From assembly GCA_910584365.1 (NCBI GenBank), contig CAJUAF010000014.1:1-64000 (forward strand): 64,000 bases of DNA. Reading direction: 5' to 3'. Position numbers and translations under genes: made by a program. Numbering within the stretch: position 1 is the stretch's first letter; each line of letters starts with the position of its first letter. The notes under the pieces were generated by a model. It ran no database searches. It saw only the letters and a program-made list of their open reading frames with translations, and was not told the origin of the DNA. This stretch comes from an uncultured Muribaculaceae bacterium. GTDB lineage: Bacteria > Bacteroidota > Bacteroidia > Bacteroidales > Muribaculaceae. This document shows positions 47,714-57,500 of this stretch, one piece after another.

Positions 47714-49978
47714 TCACCGGGTACGGCTCACATCCTTCACTCCTTTTACGGTCTTGATTTTCTTTATAAGGGCGTTGAGCGACTCGTTGTCCTGAATCCC
47801 GACGGTAAGGTGTCCCTGGAACAGTCCGTCGTTTGAGTCGATGGCGATGTTGCGGAGGCTTACGTTCTTCTCCTTGTTTATTATGGAGGTGATGTTGGTG
47901 ACGATTCCGATGTCATCCTGGCCCACCACACGGAGGGTGGCCCACATCTGGGAGCCGGATTTACCCGACCAGCGGGTGGTTATCATGCGGTAGGGGTAAC
48001 GCTCCCGTATATTGCGGGCGTTGGGGCAGTCCTGGCGGTGGATTTTGATGACACCTTCGGCGGAGATGAAGCCGAAGACATCGTCGCCGTAAATCGGGTT
48101 GCAGCACTTGGCGAACTTATAGTTGATTCCCTTGATGTCATTGCCGATCACAAGCACATCCGAGGACGTTTCAGGCGCGTCGGTCTCTTTCTGGGCCATC
48201 GCCTGGAGATTGAATTCTCCGGCGGAGATTCGCTCGGCATGGCTTTCGTGGGGAGCAGTTTCACCGGCGATATATTTTTCCAGGACGACTCCGACATCGA
48301 GCTTCTCTTCGGCGATGGCATTGAAGAAATCGGTCATGTTCTTGTAGCCCATCTTCTTGACAAGACGGCTTACGGCGGCTTCCTCGAATTCGAGCTTACG
48401 GTTTTTCAGACGGCGCATGAGCATCTCGCGCCCGAGTTCCGCCGACTTGTTTTCGATTTCCTTCAGTGTCTGACGGATTTTGGTGCGCGCTTTCGAGGTG
48501 ACGACGATGTTGATCCAGTCCGGTTTCGGGGACTGGTTGGCCGAGGTCTGTATTTCCACAGTGTCGCCGCTGTGGAGCCGGTAGGTCAGTTTCTCGTTTT
48601 TCCCGTTGACGCGTCCCCCCACACACTGGCTCCCCAGTTTTGTGTGGATATTGAAAGCGAAGTCCAGCAGGGTAGCTCCGGCCGGCAGACGGAAAAGGTC
48701 CCCTTTGGGGGTGAAGACAAACACCTCCTTGTCGTAGATGTCCATACGGAAGTTGCGCATCAGCTCCATGGGCCCGGATTCGGCGGCCTCGAGAATATCG
48801 CGCACATTGTTCATCCAGGCATCCAGCCCTCCCTCGCTCTTGATTCCCTTGTAGCGCCAGTGGGCTGCAAGTCCCTTTTCGGCCACAAGGTCCATGCGGC
48901 GGGTGCGGATCTGGACTTCGACCCATTTGCCGCCGGGACCCGCCACGGTGATATGCAGAGACTCGTAGCCGTTGCTTTTCGGAACCGAAATCCAGTCCTT
49001 CATGCGGGAAGGGTTCGGCTGATACATATCGGTTACCAGCGAATAGGCCATCCAGCAGTCGCTCTTCTCTTTCTCGGGGGGAGTGTCGAGGATGATTCGT
49101 ATGGCGAAGAGATCATAGATATGGTCTATGTCGTTCTTCTGCTTCTTGATTTTATTCCAGATGGAATAGATGGATTTGGTGCGCCCCTTGATGTCGAAAT
49201 TCAGGCCCGCTTCCAGGAGCTTGCGGCGCACCGGCTCGATGAACTGGGCGATATAGGCGTCGCGACTGTTTTTCCGCTCGTTGAGCTGGCGGGCGATGTT
49301 GGTGTAGGTTTCCCTGTCGGTATATTTCAGCGACATATCCTCCAGTTCCGACTTGATGGCGTAAAGCCCCAGCCGGTGGGCCAGGGAAGCATACAGATAG
49401 TTGGCTTCCACGGCGATGTCTCGCACCAGGCGCTCGTTGGGATGGTGGTTGATGGCCTTCATCAGCACCAGGCGGTCCACGATCATGATTATGATGACGC
49501 GGATATCATCGGCGAAGGCCATCAGCAGGCGACGGAAGTTTTCAGATTCGGGGATGCGGCCTCGCGAATATAGCGAGGCTACTTTAATCAGGCCGCGGAC
49601 CATACGGGCGATATCCTCGCCCCACTCTTTTTCTATGCGTTCCGGGGTAAGGAATTCCCCGTCGCAGAGGGGATACAGAAGCATCGCCACGATAATGTTG
49701 CGGTCGGGGCTGACGCGGTTACAGAAAGTGATCGTCCCCTCCATGGCTCTGGTAAGGGCGCTCAGTCCGAAACGGTCGCGGGCGAAGAGGCCGCGCGACG
49801 CTCCGTCGGCGACGATGCCGCGCAGACGGCGGTCATCCCCCTCCAGGGCTACCTCGCGGGCGGCCGTAAGGAGGCGGCGGTAAAGTGCGGGAAGCGAGGC
49901 CAGCTCCTCCTCGCTGAGGAGATTGGCTTCGCAGATATTATCTCCGGCGGTTTTTTCCTTCAAATCTTTTTCGTCCAT
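47714..49978 (-). CDS. relA: RelA-type (p)ppGpp synthetase with degenerate hydrolase domain
   Basis: The protein is 754 residues from MDEKDLKEKTAG. It has the full long-RSH layout: HD-like N-terminal domain, synthetase (KGRTKSIYSIWNKIKKQ, YDLFAIRII, NGYESLHITV, VEVQIRT), TGS (VFTPKGDLFRLPAGATLLDFAF), a conserved-Cys/helical part and a C-terminal ACT domain (VVGQDDIGIVTNITSIINKE). The hydrolase HD pair is gone: the usual LLHD reads LLYP (100-103), and the catalytic Asn site reads L172 in VDRLVLMKAI. It should make but not degrade (p)ppGpp, so a separate hydrolase must exist elsewhere (inference). Confidence 0.9.
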   Translation of the reverse strand: MDEKDLKEKTAGDNICEANLLSEEELASLPALYRRLLTAAREVALEGDDRRLRGIVADGASRGLFARDRFGLSALTRAMEGTITFCNRVSPDRNIIVAMLLYPLCDGEFLTPERIEKEWGEDIARMVRGLIKVASLYSRGRIPESENFRRLLMAFADDIRVIIIMIVDRLVLMKAINHHPNERLVRDIAVEANYLYASLAHRLGLYAIKSELEDMSLKYTDRETYTNIARQLNERKNSRDAYIAQFIEPVRRKLLEAGLNFDIKGRTKSIYSIWNKIKKQKNDIDHIYDLFAIRIILDTPPEKEKSDCWMAYSLVTDMYQPNPSRMKDWISVPKSNGYESLHITVAGPGGKWVEVQIRTRRMDLVAEKGLAAHWRYKGIKSEGGLDAWMNNVRDILEAAESGPMELMRNFRMDIYDKEVFVFTPKGDLFRLPAGATLLDFAFNIHTKLGSQCVGGRVNGKNEKLTYRLHSGDTVEIQTSANQSPKPDWINIVVTSKARTKIRQTLKEIENKSAELGREMLMRRLKNRKLEFEEAAVSRLVKKMGYKNMTDFFNAIAEEKLDVGVVLEKYIAGETAPHESHAERISAGEFNLQAMAQKETDAPETSSDVLVIGNDIKGINYKFAKCCNPIYGDDVFGFISAEGVIKIHRQDCPNARNIRERYPYRMITTRWSGKSGSQMWATLRVVGQDDIGIVTNITSIINKEKNVSLRNIAIDSNDGLFQGHLTVGIQDNESLNALIKKIKTVKGVKDVSRTR

Positions 49979-50005
49979 ATAATCGCCTGATTGGTTACTT
50001 GTTTG

Positions 50006-50037
50006 CAAAATTAGCAAAAGCGGTTGTATTTTGCAAA
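50006..50037 (-). promoter_or_regulatory. Promoter of relA
   Basis: On the minus strand TAATTTTG (50006-50013) and TTTG (50034-50037) are 20 bases apart, 28 bases from the start. This is a near-perfect Bacteroidetes match. Confidence 0.8.
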
Positions 50038-50071
50038 CATAAACGCCCGAATACAGACAATTGTTCCGGTT

Positions 50072-51247
50072 TTACGGTATCCGGCGGATTATACGATAGA
50101 TAATCAGGGCGTTCAGGGCTGTCACCGTCGCTGTAATCGCAGCTATGACAAGTAACGCAGGCCACAGTGAGGCGGCCGTGAAACCGAGGCGCGACAGCGG
50201 AGGCTGCCACATAGCGGCTCCCGCGGCAATTCCGCCGGACGCCAGAAAGAACACCAGCAGATTGATCAGCCCTATGCGCCGTATATAGAACCGGGCCAGC
50301 ATTGCGGGGGTATATCCCAGGAGCATCAGGTCGGAAAGTACCTGTCTGTTTTTCTGAATCAGGAGGAAGACACTGAGAAGGAGAATCCCGACGGCAAGCA
50401 CGCTGATTATGGCTCCGATGGCGATTACGATGGTGGCGGCAATGTTCAGGAAACGGCTCATCCGGCTGCTGTTCCCGTCGCTGCCGGTGGCTGCAAGCCC
50501 GTTGTCTGCAAGATACTTTTCGGCATCGGCCAGACTTAGGTTGCCGGTGCTGACGGCGATGCGTGACGGATCCGTCAGCTCTCCGGTGCCGAACTCCCGG
50601 TTGGCCCAGTCCACGAATTCAGCCGGCGCCCCGATGGTGGAGAGTCGTGCGGAAAAGCCGACGATGCGCCCCGGCAAGGTACGGGACTTACCGTTGCCGC
50701 TCAGGGTGACCTGAAGGGGGAGGAGTCTCAGAGTAGCTTCGTCAAGGGAGGGGAGCCCGCGGGCAGGGGCAAAACCGAAATTATAGAGAGTCAGATAGTC
50801 GCGCGGGAGGATAATGGAGACTTCGGGGGCAGCCGGGTCGAACTGCGGGCATCCTCCGGGGAGGTCGATGAAGCGCGCGGGAATCCCTTCGAAGAAAATC
50901 GCTGTCGAGAATCCTTCGGTTCCTATCCTCAGGCCTATGCTCGCATCGAAAGAGGAGGGGATGAAAGGGGCGGCATCCTGTGCCCAGGGCTGCCGGGATA
51001 TTTTCTCGATTTCTTCCGCGGAAAAATTCCGCATACCGTCGCCGGAAAGCAATCCCTCCGGCTGCCGGTGGGTAAGTATAAGGAGTTTCCCGGAATGGAG
51101 AGGGTCTCCCGGGATGCGGGAGGAGGGGGTGAGGTCGCGATAGAGCTGCACGGGCGCTCCGATTATCAGCAGTCCGAGGAGACTGGCGACGATGTACGCC
51201 GCTGTCTGGCGCGCACTGATATTCTGTCTGAGAAGTTTGCCTGGCAT
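50072..51247 (-). CDS. FtsX-like ABC transporter permease
   Basis: The protein is 391 residues. It has one N-terminal membrane helix (AAYIVASLLGLLIIGAPVQLY), a large soluble domain (about 40-265) and three C-terminal helices (IVIAIGAIISVLAVGILLLSVFLLI, INLLVFFLASGGIAAGAAM, ALLVIAAITATVTALNALIIY), the FtsX/MacB pattern. It overlaps no neighbour; the ATPase gene lies 14 bases upstream, so it is one operon. The substrate is unknown; lipoprotein release or cell-wall control are typical for the family. Confidence 0.82.
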   Translation of the reverse strand: MPGKLLRQNISARQTAAYIVASLLGLLIIGAPVQLYRDLTPSSRIPGDPLHSGKLLILTHRQPEGLLSGDGMRNFSAEEIEKISRQPWAQDAAPFIPSSFDASIGLRIGTEGFSTAIFFEGIPARFIDLPGGCPQFDPAAPEVSIILPRDYLTLYNFGFAPARGLPSLDEATLRLLPLQVTLSGNGKSRTLPGRIVGFSARLSTIGAPAEFVDWANREFGTGELTDPSRIAVSTGNLSLADAEKYLADNGLAATGSDGNSSRMSRFLNIAATIVIAIGAIISVLAVGILLLSVFLLIQKNRQVLSDLMLLGYTPAMLARFYIRRIGLINLLVFFLASGGIAAGAAMWQPPLSRLGFTAASLWPALLVIAAITATVTALNALIIYRIIRRIP

Positions 51248-51261
51248 GGATTTCCGGAGAG

Positions 51262-51918
51262 TCAGAGATTGAGACGTTGCATGGATGGGAGGAGGAGATC
51301 GTTGCCGACCGAGGTGACGATTACTGCGGCTCCGGCGCGGGCCGTTTCCCGGTCGATGAGAGTGGCCGCCGCCTTATTGGTCTCGGCGTCGAGATGGCTT
51401 ACCGGTTCGTCAAGGAGCAGATAGCGGAAAGGCTGGCAGAGCGCTCTGACAATCGCCACTCTCTGCTGCTGACCGATGGAGAGGCGCCCGGCGGGACGTC
51501 CGGCGCAGTCGGCGATGCCGACCGCGTCCATCATATTCAGGATTTCATCCCGGGATTTGCAGTTTGTCAGCCGGTTTTTCAGTTCGATGTTTTCCAGGGC
51601 GGTCAGTGAGCCGAACAGGCGCATATCCTGCGGGAGATATGCTATGGTGTCGCGCCGCAGTACCAGGATTTCTCCGCGTCCGAGGCTCCGGAGGTCGCGT
51701 CCGTCGAGGCGGATGGTCCCCGAATAATCTCCCCGGCTTCCGTAGAGAAACGCGCAGAGCGATGATTTTCCTTTTCCGGAAGCGGCCCGGATCAGATAGC
51801 GTTCTCCCCGGAGGAAACCGCGTTCCGGCATAAGCCAGATGTCGGAACCGGTATGGGCGGATTCCTCTCCGGCGAATACCGCCGGGAGAAGATTACGGAT
51901 AATGATGGCGTCCTCCAT
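51262..51918 (-). CDS. ABC transporter ATP-binding protein (FtsE/LolD-like)
   Basis: The protein is 218 residues. The Walker A region at 45-52 reads ASGKGKS after Ala where Gly is usual. The signature is LSIGQQQR instead of LSGGQ, and Walker B is YLLLDEP with the following SHLD. It pairs with the FtsX-like permease downstream. The altered Walker A Gly and signature are within what some LolD-type proteins tolerate, but they lower certainty about activity. Confidence 0.85.
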   Translation of the reverse strand: MEDAIIIRNLLPAVFAGEESAHTGSDIWLMPERGFLRGERYLIRAASGKGKSSLCAFLYGSRGDYSGTIRLDGRDLRSLGRGEILVLRRDTIAYLPQDMRLFGSLTALENIELKNRLTNCKSRDEILNMMDAVGIADCAGRPAGRLSIGQQQRVAIVRALCQPFRYLLLDEPVSHLDAETNKAAATLIDRETARAGAAVIVTSVGNDLLLPSMQRLNL

Positions 51919-51973
51919 TCTTCGGTGTTATTTCGGGATGGTGTTACACAGACACTGAATAAGTTCCGGGGCG

Positions 51974-53377
51974 CTACATCAGGCTTGCGCCGGTAAGGTA
52001 GTTGAGGACTCCGGTTACCGCTGGAAAACGGGCGATGACCCGAAGAGGGGCATCCTGGCTGCCGTAAAGGGAGAGTCGCAGACGGATATCCCATGTGGTG
52101 ACTTTCAGGGAAAGTGAGGCTCCGCAGGGAAGTTCCGCTCCTTTCTGAAGCTGGCTCCCCAGAGGAGCGTCCAGGACGGCTGCCATGCGGGCGCCGGAAA
52201 AGGTCTGGGTAAGAGAGTTGGAGTTTCCGGCGGTGACAATGCCGTTGTATGCTTCGGTGAAGTATCCGTCGACGTAGCCGTAACTTACTGTGGTGTCCCC
52301 CTGGCGGAGAACCATCTGTCCGCTTTCGCGATCGCGGACGGCTCGGTTGCCGGTGGCGTCCGCGAGGGACTGCATGGCTGCCGGAAGCTCAGTGTCGGGT
52401 AGCTGGACAAGGGTTGCCAGGTTCCAGACATCGGGATCCATTAAATTGTCGGGCGTCAGTGTCCCCGCCGGACGGCCGTAATAAGCTGTGGTCCCGGTTG
52501 CCGGTACTCCCTTCGCCGCAGGAAACAGCTTGCCGGTCAGGCGCTCCAGCGGAATCAGCGGATCCTTGGCCGGCTGCGCTCCGGAAGCGATTGCAACCGA
52601 GGTCCCTTCGGGGATGAACTGAAGTACGTCGGGATCGAGAGGGGAGGCGACGCTGGCGCCGATGGAGTCTGGCGTCCCGTCGGGCTGCATGGCCTGGATT
52701 CTGACGCTGGCTGCGTCGGAGGTGAACCGGACGCCCGTACACAGCCACGCGCCCTGCATCCCCGCTACGCCGACGGCCCGGGCCGGGAGAGCCACGCTGA
52801 CGGCATTGTCGCCGCTGCCTGTAAATTCCTTTATTCCGGTTATTTCGGAAATGGGACGGCTGTCTGATGTCCGGAGATTGTCGCGGATAGTGGCGGCGTC
52901 CGGAGCGATGATACAGAGGGATTCCGACAGGGCAACAACGCGCCGGCTGACGTTGTAGACATCAAAGCCGTCAAAGTCGGCGCCTTTGTCGCGGTATGCG
53001 GTCAGGGCGCCGGAGACGGCATCGGCATCGGTCACTTTCATGGCTGCGACGGTATATCCCCCGGCAGCGGTGAAGCATACCAGGCGCGAGGTGTCGAATC
53101 CTTCGGCAGCAGCGGTGATCAGCTGGGATACCGGTGTCCCGAGATTGGCTGGAAGAAACATTTTCAGGGCCAGGGCGGTCCCGTCGCTCAGGCTGTCGCC
53201 GGCGGAAACAGTGGTGCTTCCGGCGGCATGGGAGAGCTGCCGGAGATCATATACCGCTACGGCCTGGGCGTCGGCGGGAATTATGTCGACCGGATCGTCC
53301 GGGACATGATGCCCGCAGGCGCTTGCCGTCAGAAGGAGGACCGGAGCAAAGTTTTTTACAAAATTTGCGATATTCAT
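51974..53377 (-). CDS. Lipoprotein of unknown function next to the ABC pair
   Basis: The protein is about 467 residues. The signal MNIANFVKNFAPVLLLTASACG gives lipid Cys C21; an alternative start (MSMN) lies two codons upstream at 53383. The body (VDIIPADAQAVAVYDLRQLSHAAG) recalls the DUF4836-like periplasmic lipoproteins of Bacteroidetes, but I am not sure of the family. It lies 55 bases upstream of the ABC ATPase gene and 16 bases after the CDF gene, so all four may be one transcript. Confidence 0.7.
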   Translation of the reverse strand: MNIANFVKNFAPVLLLTASACGHHVPDDPVDIIPADAQAVAVYDLRQLSHAAGSTTVSAGDSLSDGTALALKMFLPANLGTPVSQLITAAAEGFDTSRLVCFTAAGGYTVAAMKVTDADAVSGALTAYRDKGADFDGFDVYNVSRRVVALSESLCIIAPDAATIRDNLRTSDSRPISEITGIKEFTGSGDNAVSVALPARAVGVAGMQGAWLCTGVRFTSDAASVRIQAMQPDGTPDSIGASVASPLDPDVLQFIPEGTSVAIASGAQPAKDPLIPLERLTGKLFPAAKGVPATGTTAYYGRPAGTLTPDNLMDPDVWNLATLVQLPDTELPAAMQSLADATGNRAVRDRESGQMVLRQGDTTVSYGYVDGYFTEAYNGIVTAGNSNSLTQTFSGARMAAVLDAPLGSQLQKGAELPCGASLSLKVTTWDIRLRLSLYGSQDAPLRVIARFPAVTGVLNYLTGASLM

Positions 53378-53393
53378 TGACATGGGTGGGATT

Positions 53394-54344
53394 TTACTGG
53401 CACATTCGGTTTTCATCCACGGGCTGGCCGCGGTACGGCTCTACATGGATGTTGATAAGCATCTCTTCGCCGAAGGACTGTTTCAGACGGTGTTCGACGG
53501 CGGTGGCTATCGCGTGGGCGTGGTCGACAGAGATGTCGGGATTTACTTTGATATGGAAGTCGATAATCATCGTGGCGCCGTTTTTACGGGAGGCGAATCG
53601 GTGGAAAGCCTCTACGCCCGGGGTTGTGCCGATGATGGCATACATCCCTCTGACGGTATCGGGCGGGAGGGAGGCTTCGAGAAGCTCGCGCACGGCGGGT
53701 TTGCCGATCTGAACGGAGACCATGATAATCAGTACGCTGACAATCATCGCGGCCACGGGGTCGAGAATCCGCCAATGCGCTCCCAGGAACATAGCTCCGG
53801 CGATACCGGCCAGGGTGGCCAGGGAGGAAAGGGCGTCGCTACGGTGATGCCACGCATTGGCCACGACCACGGCCGAACGGATCCGCTCACCGGCCCGGCG
53901 GGTGTAATGGTACAGCCATTCCTTCGAGACGATGGAGACAACGGCCATCGCCAGGGCCAGCCATGTGGGGCGGGGGAGGGGTGCGCCCCGGAGGGCATCG
54001 TATATCTTGGCAGCGCTGTCAGTCATGAACAGGACGCCGACCAGACCCAGGATAAGGGCCAGGAGCATGGTGGCGAACGTCTCGTATTTGCCGTGGCCGT
54101 ACTGATAGTCGGCGTTTGCCTTGCGGCGCGAGATGCCGATGAAGATTATGACGATTATGTCGGAGACGAAATCGGAAAAAGAGTGGATGCCGTCGGCAAT
54201 CATGGCCGATGAGCGTCCCAGGATGCCGGCGAGGATTTTCAGCACTCCAAGGGCCGCGTTTATCCAGAAGCCCACCCATGTCACATGGCGCGCTACTTTC
54301 ACTGCTCCCTGCGGGCTGACTCTGTCGGAGGCTGAAGTTGTCAT
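53394..54344 (-). CDS. Cation diffusion facilitator family transporter
   Basis: This is an inner-membrane exporter of divalent metals such as Zn or Fe. The protein is 316 residues from the Met at 54344 (MTTSASDRVSPQGAVK). It has six membrane segments (from WVGFWINAALGVLKILAGI on). The metal-site pairs HSFSDFVSD and HHRSDALSS in helices 2 and 5 are intact, and the cytoplasmic C-terminal domain (GVEAFHRFASRKNGATMIIDFHIKVNPDI) with a His-Asp pattern is present. The metal cannot be told from sequence. Confidence 0.93.
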   Translation of the reverse strand: MTTSASDRVSPQGAVKVARHVTWVGFWINAALGVLKILAGILGRSSAMIADGIHSFSDFVSDIIVIIFIGISRRKANADYQYGHGKYETFATMLLALILGLVGVLFMTDSAAKIYDALRGAPLPRPTWLALAMAVVSIVSKEWLYHYTRRAGERIRSAVVVANAWHHRSDALSSLATLAGIAGAMFLGAHWRILDPVAAMIVSVLIIMVSVQIGKPAVRELLEASLPPDTVRGMYAIIGTTPGVEAFHRFASRKNGATMIIDFHIKVNPDISVDHAHAIATAVEHRLKQSFGEEMLINIHVEPYRGQPVDENRMCQ

Positions 54345-54378
54345 ATCTTCCGTAAACGGTTTGGTCAGAATTGTTCTG

Positions 54379-54386
54379 CAAAGGTA
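54379..54386 (-). promoter_or_regulatory. -7 element of the CDF gene
   Basis: TACCTTTG on the minus strand, 35 bases from the start. A CAAA complement 25 bases further out is too far for a good -33. Confidence 0.5.
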
Positions 54387-54450
54387 CACACCTTTTCATA
54401 TTATTTAACAACAAATCGGGATTTAATTTGGATTATAAGGCAATTTTCTT

Positions 54451-54481
54451 TTTGAGTTTCGGTCGATATTGGTTAACTTTG
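54451..54481 (+). promoter_or_regulatory. Promoter of the AlbA_2-domain gene
   Basis: TTTG (54451-54454) and TAACTTTG (54474-54481) are 19 bases apart, a good Bacteroidetes match, 83 bases before the start. It is divergent from the CDF gene promoter. Confidence 0.8.
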
Positions 54482-54564
54482 TGCATAATTATTTATAAAA
54501 AATTCATAAGTAAGATACAGATACGTTAATTAAGCTATTAGTCATTTATAAAAATTAAGTTTTT

Positions 54565-57500
54565 ATGCCGTTTGAAGTAGGAAAACTTTACACTTTCAAG
54601 GAAAGTGAGTTTGAGAAATCGAGAGAATCGGGAAAGCTTGTGTTCAAGGTCCGGGATCCGGCATCGGCCACGCCCTATATAATCAAGCCTTTTGAATTCC
54701 AGATTACGGATATTCCCGATAAAATAACCTGTGTCTACAAGGGCAACGACCGCCTGGAGCAGGATATGTCGACCATAGTTCAGGAACTTTACGAGGTCGG
54801 GAAGGAATACCGTTTCCGGGTGATGCGTCAGGACAACAATGCCTCCCGCAATGTTTCGGTTCGCGATGATTTGCGCGGACTGACGTTTTATCCGATTAAT
54901 CTCGGGAAAATTAAATTCGAGCGTTTCCAGCGTATTACCTGTAAGGTTGTTTCGACAAATGACGGTAAACTCAGACTGGAACTTGTCCAGGACGAGGAAA
55001 AGATCCAGTCGAAGTTCTCGCTGACTGAGCTGCTCGGTCTGCGCGGAGCAAGGTCGTTCGGCAACAAGGGGCTGCTTGACAAGCTGCTTCAGAATCCGAT
55101 TTTTGAGGAGGCCAGGGAAAAGTTCGCCGATAACAATCCGCTCTGGATTCTGGTGGCCCTGGAAGCCATTACGCGCAGCAAGCATCTTTGGTTTCCCCGC
55201 GGCGAAGGATATCGCCTGGGAATTCTCCGTCAGGTAAAGGAGTTGGCTCTTAGTCTGATTGAGCGTTCGGAGTATCTGAATGTGTTTCCTCTCGATGACC
55301 GGCGTTCTCTTCAGGGGCGTCTGTCGGCGGTGATTCTCGACTGCGAGGATTATCTCAAGGCGGCTTCGTTAATTGTGGGGGGAGAAGATGTGAGCTTCAT
55401 CACCGAGACGCTGTCATCGCTGAAGACCACCGGCTGGCTGTATAAGCCGGAAAACAAAATGAGGTTGCTGATGGCGCTTTTCACTCTGAAGAACTCATAC
55501 GTGCATGATTATATCTGGGAAATCTTCAATATCATCCGCGACCATCATGCCGACCGGAGGTTCCTCCATGAGTTTGCGGCAGGATTTATCCTGATGCTCA
55601 GGATATTTATCGACAACGAGGCCAATATTGTAAATACCACCAACCGAGATTCGCTGCGCGCTCTGATCGAAGCGCTGGCTATCGAACTGTTGCTGACACG
55701 CAACAAGCAGTTTGACCGCTGGAATCTGTATCGCGGACGGTTGTACACGCTGACGATGCACCTTGTCGGAAATGCCGGTACCGTGCTTTTCGAGAAGGCG
55801 TTCAGGGCGCTGACCGAGAACCTTGATATGCCGCTGGAGTATTCATGGAAAGACCTGGAGGATGTCAATCGTCTCTGTCATGTGAATCTCAATGGCTTCC
55901 CGGCGCCCCGGATGGAGGCGGAGGGGAAGTTTATCAGCGCTTTCGAAGCCAGGAACGGCCGTCTGACGGTGGAAAACGGCTTCATGAACGTTACTCCGGC
56001 ACAGACGGGGCCGGCGACCAGGAGGGTGATCCAGTTTCCGCTGTCGGCCGACACGGCGTTCTCGGTCGACCTGAACGGGCGGCTTGACACACGCTCGGCT
56101 TTCGACGGGACGAACCTGTCGGAACATCATGTGATGTGGCGCGAGCTGGAGAAATGTCTGTTCGATGTGAACCAGGATGTGGCCGTCACTGCAACGGATG
56201 TAAAACGTCCGGCCCGCAAACTCGCGCCGGTGATTGACGATGAGGTCACTTTCCGCATAGAGGGGGGCGAGGATGGAGATATCTACACTTTCCGCTGCGT
56301 GATCGAGGACCCGGTCTTCGAGGGAAAAGGGGTGATAAACACCCGCGACATAGTCCTTTTCCCGGTGAAGGCATATCCCGATACGTTCTGGACCGAGACC
56401 GGACAGCAGATGCTGTTCCGGGGAAGAGTCATCGGCAGTCTGCCTGACGGTCGTGTGCGCCTGTCAATGGACCGGGAAGTCGACGAGGAGATTCTCCGTA
56501 TGGCCCGTAACGATTTCAACGAAGACGCGCAGATGGAGGCCGTCATCACCAAGGATAACGGCGGTAACTGCCTGGCGGTAACCGACGGAGGATATCCGGT
56601 AGTGATTTACAAGAACGGTGAGTCGCTGCGCCAGAACGACAAGGTGATTGTCTCCATCGCCGATGTGAGCTGGAACAAGAAAAGCGACCGGCCTTATATT
56701 ATCGCGAAATTTGAATCACGGGTGGAGGACAATGATCCGGTGCAGAATTATATGGCTGTGCGGGAGGCGTTGCATTTTATTCTCGGAGAAGTTTCGGGAG
56801 GGGCCGTATGGGTTCCGGACCCGACTGTAACGGCCGCCGAGCCGGAGGAGGCCGGAGATGTTTCGGAGGTAATCCCCGATGTCTATCTGGCGGCGGAGTC
56901 GGTCGGAGGGCTGTCTCGGCTGTTCGACGCGATGGCTTTCGTGACGTCCGACAATCTTGCCGGGGTGTATTCGCTCCTGTCGGCGGCGCGTCTGCTGGCG
57001 CTCCTGATCGGCGACAATTATCGCGCCCAGTTCCTGGCGCTCAAACAGGAGATGGTGGAACGGCTCTCGGGATTCGCCATCGACGGACTTGTGGCTCCGG
57101 CGGTTGTCGGCGAGCTTGAGCGCAAGGTCGAGCAGTTCCCCGGCAATGACGTCGACCTTTACCGCCGGCTGGAAATCCTGAAAGTGCTGTCGGCCCTCGA
57201 CAAACCGTCGATGGGAGAAGCCGTGATGCTGCCCGACGAAACCGATTCTTCGACGCTCGGAGCGATCAAACGTATGGTGGTGTCCTACAATATGCTCCGC
57301 GGTCTGAAACTTAACGATGTGCGCCGGAATCTGAGGAGGGCTATTTACGGAGCGCTGAATCTTACTATGCCGGAGCTGGATGTCTCCCGTGTCAATGCTT
57401 CCGAGGACCAGCACCATGAATTCAAGGAGTCGCTGATCTATCCTGCCGGCAACGCGATGAAGGCCGACGAGAAGAAACAGGGACTGGAGATAGCGCAGGT

